A stretch of 5,886 bases of DNA from assembly GCA_003229755.1 (NCBI GenBank), contig QIFJ01000315.1, positions 1-5,886 of the forward strand. The letters run 5' to 3'. The position numbers were made by a program, and so were the translations under genes. Below are positions 5,242 through 5,886 of the stretch, piece by piece. The number at the start of each line of letters is the position of its first letter. Position 1 is the stretch's first letter. The notes under the pieces are model-generated. The model worked only from the letters and a program-made list of their open reading frames with translations, did not search any database and was not told where the DNA came from. The DNA comes from Pseudomonadota bacterium (GTDB lineage Bacteria > BMS3Abin14).

Positions 5242-5316
5242 GCCGGGGTTTTGGTGAATCACGAAGCGAAGCTCAAGGGGGTTGCGAAGGCGAGTGATTA
5301 CACCCAAAACCCCGGC
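5242..5316. repeat. Hairpin repeat with conserved apical core, copy C
   Basis: Arms GCCGGGGTTTTGGTG plus AATCAC (5242-5262) and GTGATTACACCC plus AAAACCCCGGC (5294-5316) pair throughout except for two bulged bases. The core (5263-5293) is identical to that of copy A, and GGCCAT follows the outer arm in both. It lies 61 bases downstream of the MeaB stop on the minus strand. Confidence 0.8.
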
Positions 5317-5377
5317 CATGTGAATTGAAATATCACCAACTAATCGGGAGATAATTCCCCTTTTATAAGGTGAACAG

Positions 5378-5886
5378 TTATACTTTGAACTTGACCTCAC
5401 CAAGCCATTTCCTCGCTACGGAACCCGGATCAACTTCCCTCTCAGACACCTTCTCGATATCATCAGCCAGCTCTTCTGACCTTTCCTCCATTAACTCCCT
5501 GACCCCGGAACCAATTACGTCTCTCAACGTTTCCCGCACAGATTGACCAGCGGCCCAATGGCGCCATTCCTGCAGGACATCGGCTTTATTTATATGCTCC
5601 CAGTGATCGTTGACACAGGCAACTAGTTTACTCACACCCTCGCCCTCGGATGCCACCGAAGTCAGTACAGGGGGTGACCACAGTTTTTCGTTCTCCGACA
5701 TGGCCAGCATGTTCTGCAGATCCCTGACCGTGGCCTCGGTGTACTTCATGTCGGCCTTGTTGACCAGATATATATCGGCAATCTCCAGGATTCCGGCCTT
5801 CATAGCCTGTATACCGTCCCCCAATCCAGGCACTGTGACATAAATTGTTGTATGAGCCTGCCCCCTGATCTCCACTTCCTCCTGTC
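5378..5886 (-). CDS. meaB: MeaB/ArgK-family GTPase (methylmalonyl-CoA mutase chaperone), C-terminal part
   Basis: The last 168 codons of a G3E-class P-loop GTPase; the N-terminal half with the P-loop lies off the right edge. MeaB protects and reloads the B12 cofactor of methylmalonyl-CoA mutase in the cytoplasm. The visible part opens QEEVEIRGQAHTT, continues with VPGLGDGIQAMKAGILEIAD, typical of the family, and has the guanine-specificity motif NKAD (visible residues 42-45). The SEGEGV loop follows, then the helical C-terminal arm with ETLRDVIGSGVRELMEE that in MeaB mediates dimerisation. The frame is intact and ends at TAA. In relatives this gene usually follows methylmalonyl-CoA mutase genes, which would be to the right of this window. 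The related name ArgK is historical. Family call is firm; the partner mutase is inferred. Confidence 0.92.
   Translation of the reverse strand, partial: QEEVEIRGQAHTTIYVTVPGLGDGIQAMKAGILEIADIYLVNKADMKYTEATVRDLQNMLAMSENEKLWSPPVLTSVASEGEGVSKLVACVNDHWEHINKADVLQEWRHWAAGQSVRETLRDVIGSGVRELMEERSEELADDIEKVSEREVDPGSVARKWLGEVKFKV

Larger units (their letters stand above)
4968..5377. other. 410-base intergenic region between MeaB and nitroreductase genes
   Basis: No gene on either strand. It holds a possible inverted-repeat element (4992-5109), a perfect 10-bp palindrome TCAACGTTGA (5122-5131) and two hairpin repeats in the same orientation (5144-5225 and 5242-5316). I found no convincing promoter for the nitroreductase gene, although one would be expected here. 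Confidence 0.65.

Noticed and set aside
5144..5316. Insertion sequence or transposase remnant
   Set aside because: No coding remnant and no transposase-like motif; the segment is explained by two hairpin repeats.

Overview
The window looks like a chromosomal stretch of an anaerobic, metabolically versatile bacterium. A member of the Desulfobacterota (former Deltaproteobacteria) or a similar anaerobe is my best guess. That rests on gene content (MeaB-type chaperone GTPase, phenylacetate-CoA-ligase-like enzyme, family I CoA-transferase, small FMN nitroreductase) and on intergenic repeats typical of such genomes; it is inference, not proof. All six supported genes lie on the minus strand, so the biological reading direction is right to left.

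Reading that way: the C-terminal part of a MeaB/ArgK GTPase enters from the right edge (5886-5378). Next is a 410-base spacer with a possible miniature inverted-repeat element and two copies of a hairpin repeat. Then come an FMN nitroreductase-family protein with a TTG start (4967-4404), a 108-base spacer almost filled by an inverted array of 7-base repeats, and an M24-family metallopeptidase/prolidase-like protein with all five metal ligands (4295-3081). A 943-base spacer follows, dense in repeats on its right half and carrying a promoter, a terminator-like hairpin and a folded leader on its left half. Last is a compact gene set: an AMP-forming aryl/acyl-CoA ligase (2137-785), a 121-residue protein I do not recognise (723-358), and the N-terminal third of a CoA-transferase alpha subunit (309-1, running off the left edge).

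The ligase, small protein and CoA-transferase are closely spaced (61 and 48 bases), each with a good ribosome binding site, and probably form one operon for activation of, or CoA exchange onto, an organic (possibly aromatic) acid. The two enzymes offer alternative routes to a CoA thioester: ATP-dependent ligation and ATP-free transfer. The MeaB end suggests a methylmalonyl-CoA mutase locus further right. The peptidase and nitroreductase look like independent housekeeping genes.

The most noteworthy material is non-coding. Three hairpin elements share a nearly invariant 31-32-base apical core, while their stems differ by compensated base changes, which supports a conserved structure. All three lie just downstream of minus-strand genes. 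The ligase operon also has a long leader with an apparent promoter, an intrinsic-terminator hairpin about 60 bases later, and a second fold nearer the gene, an arrangement compatible with attenuation or a riboswitch. I could not match it to a known class.
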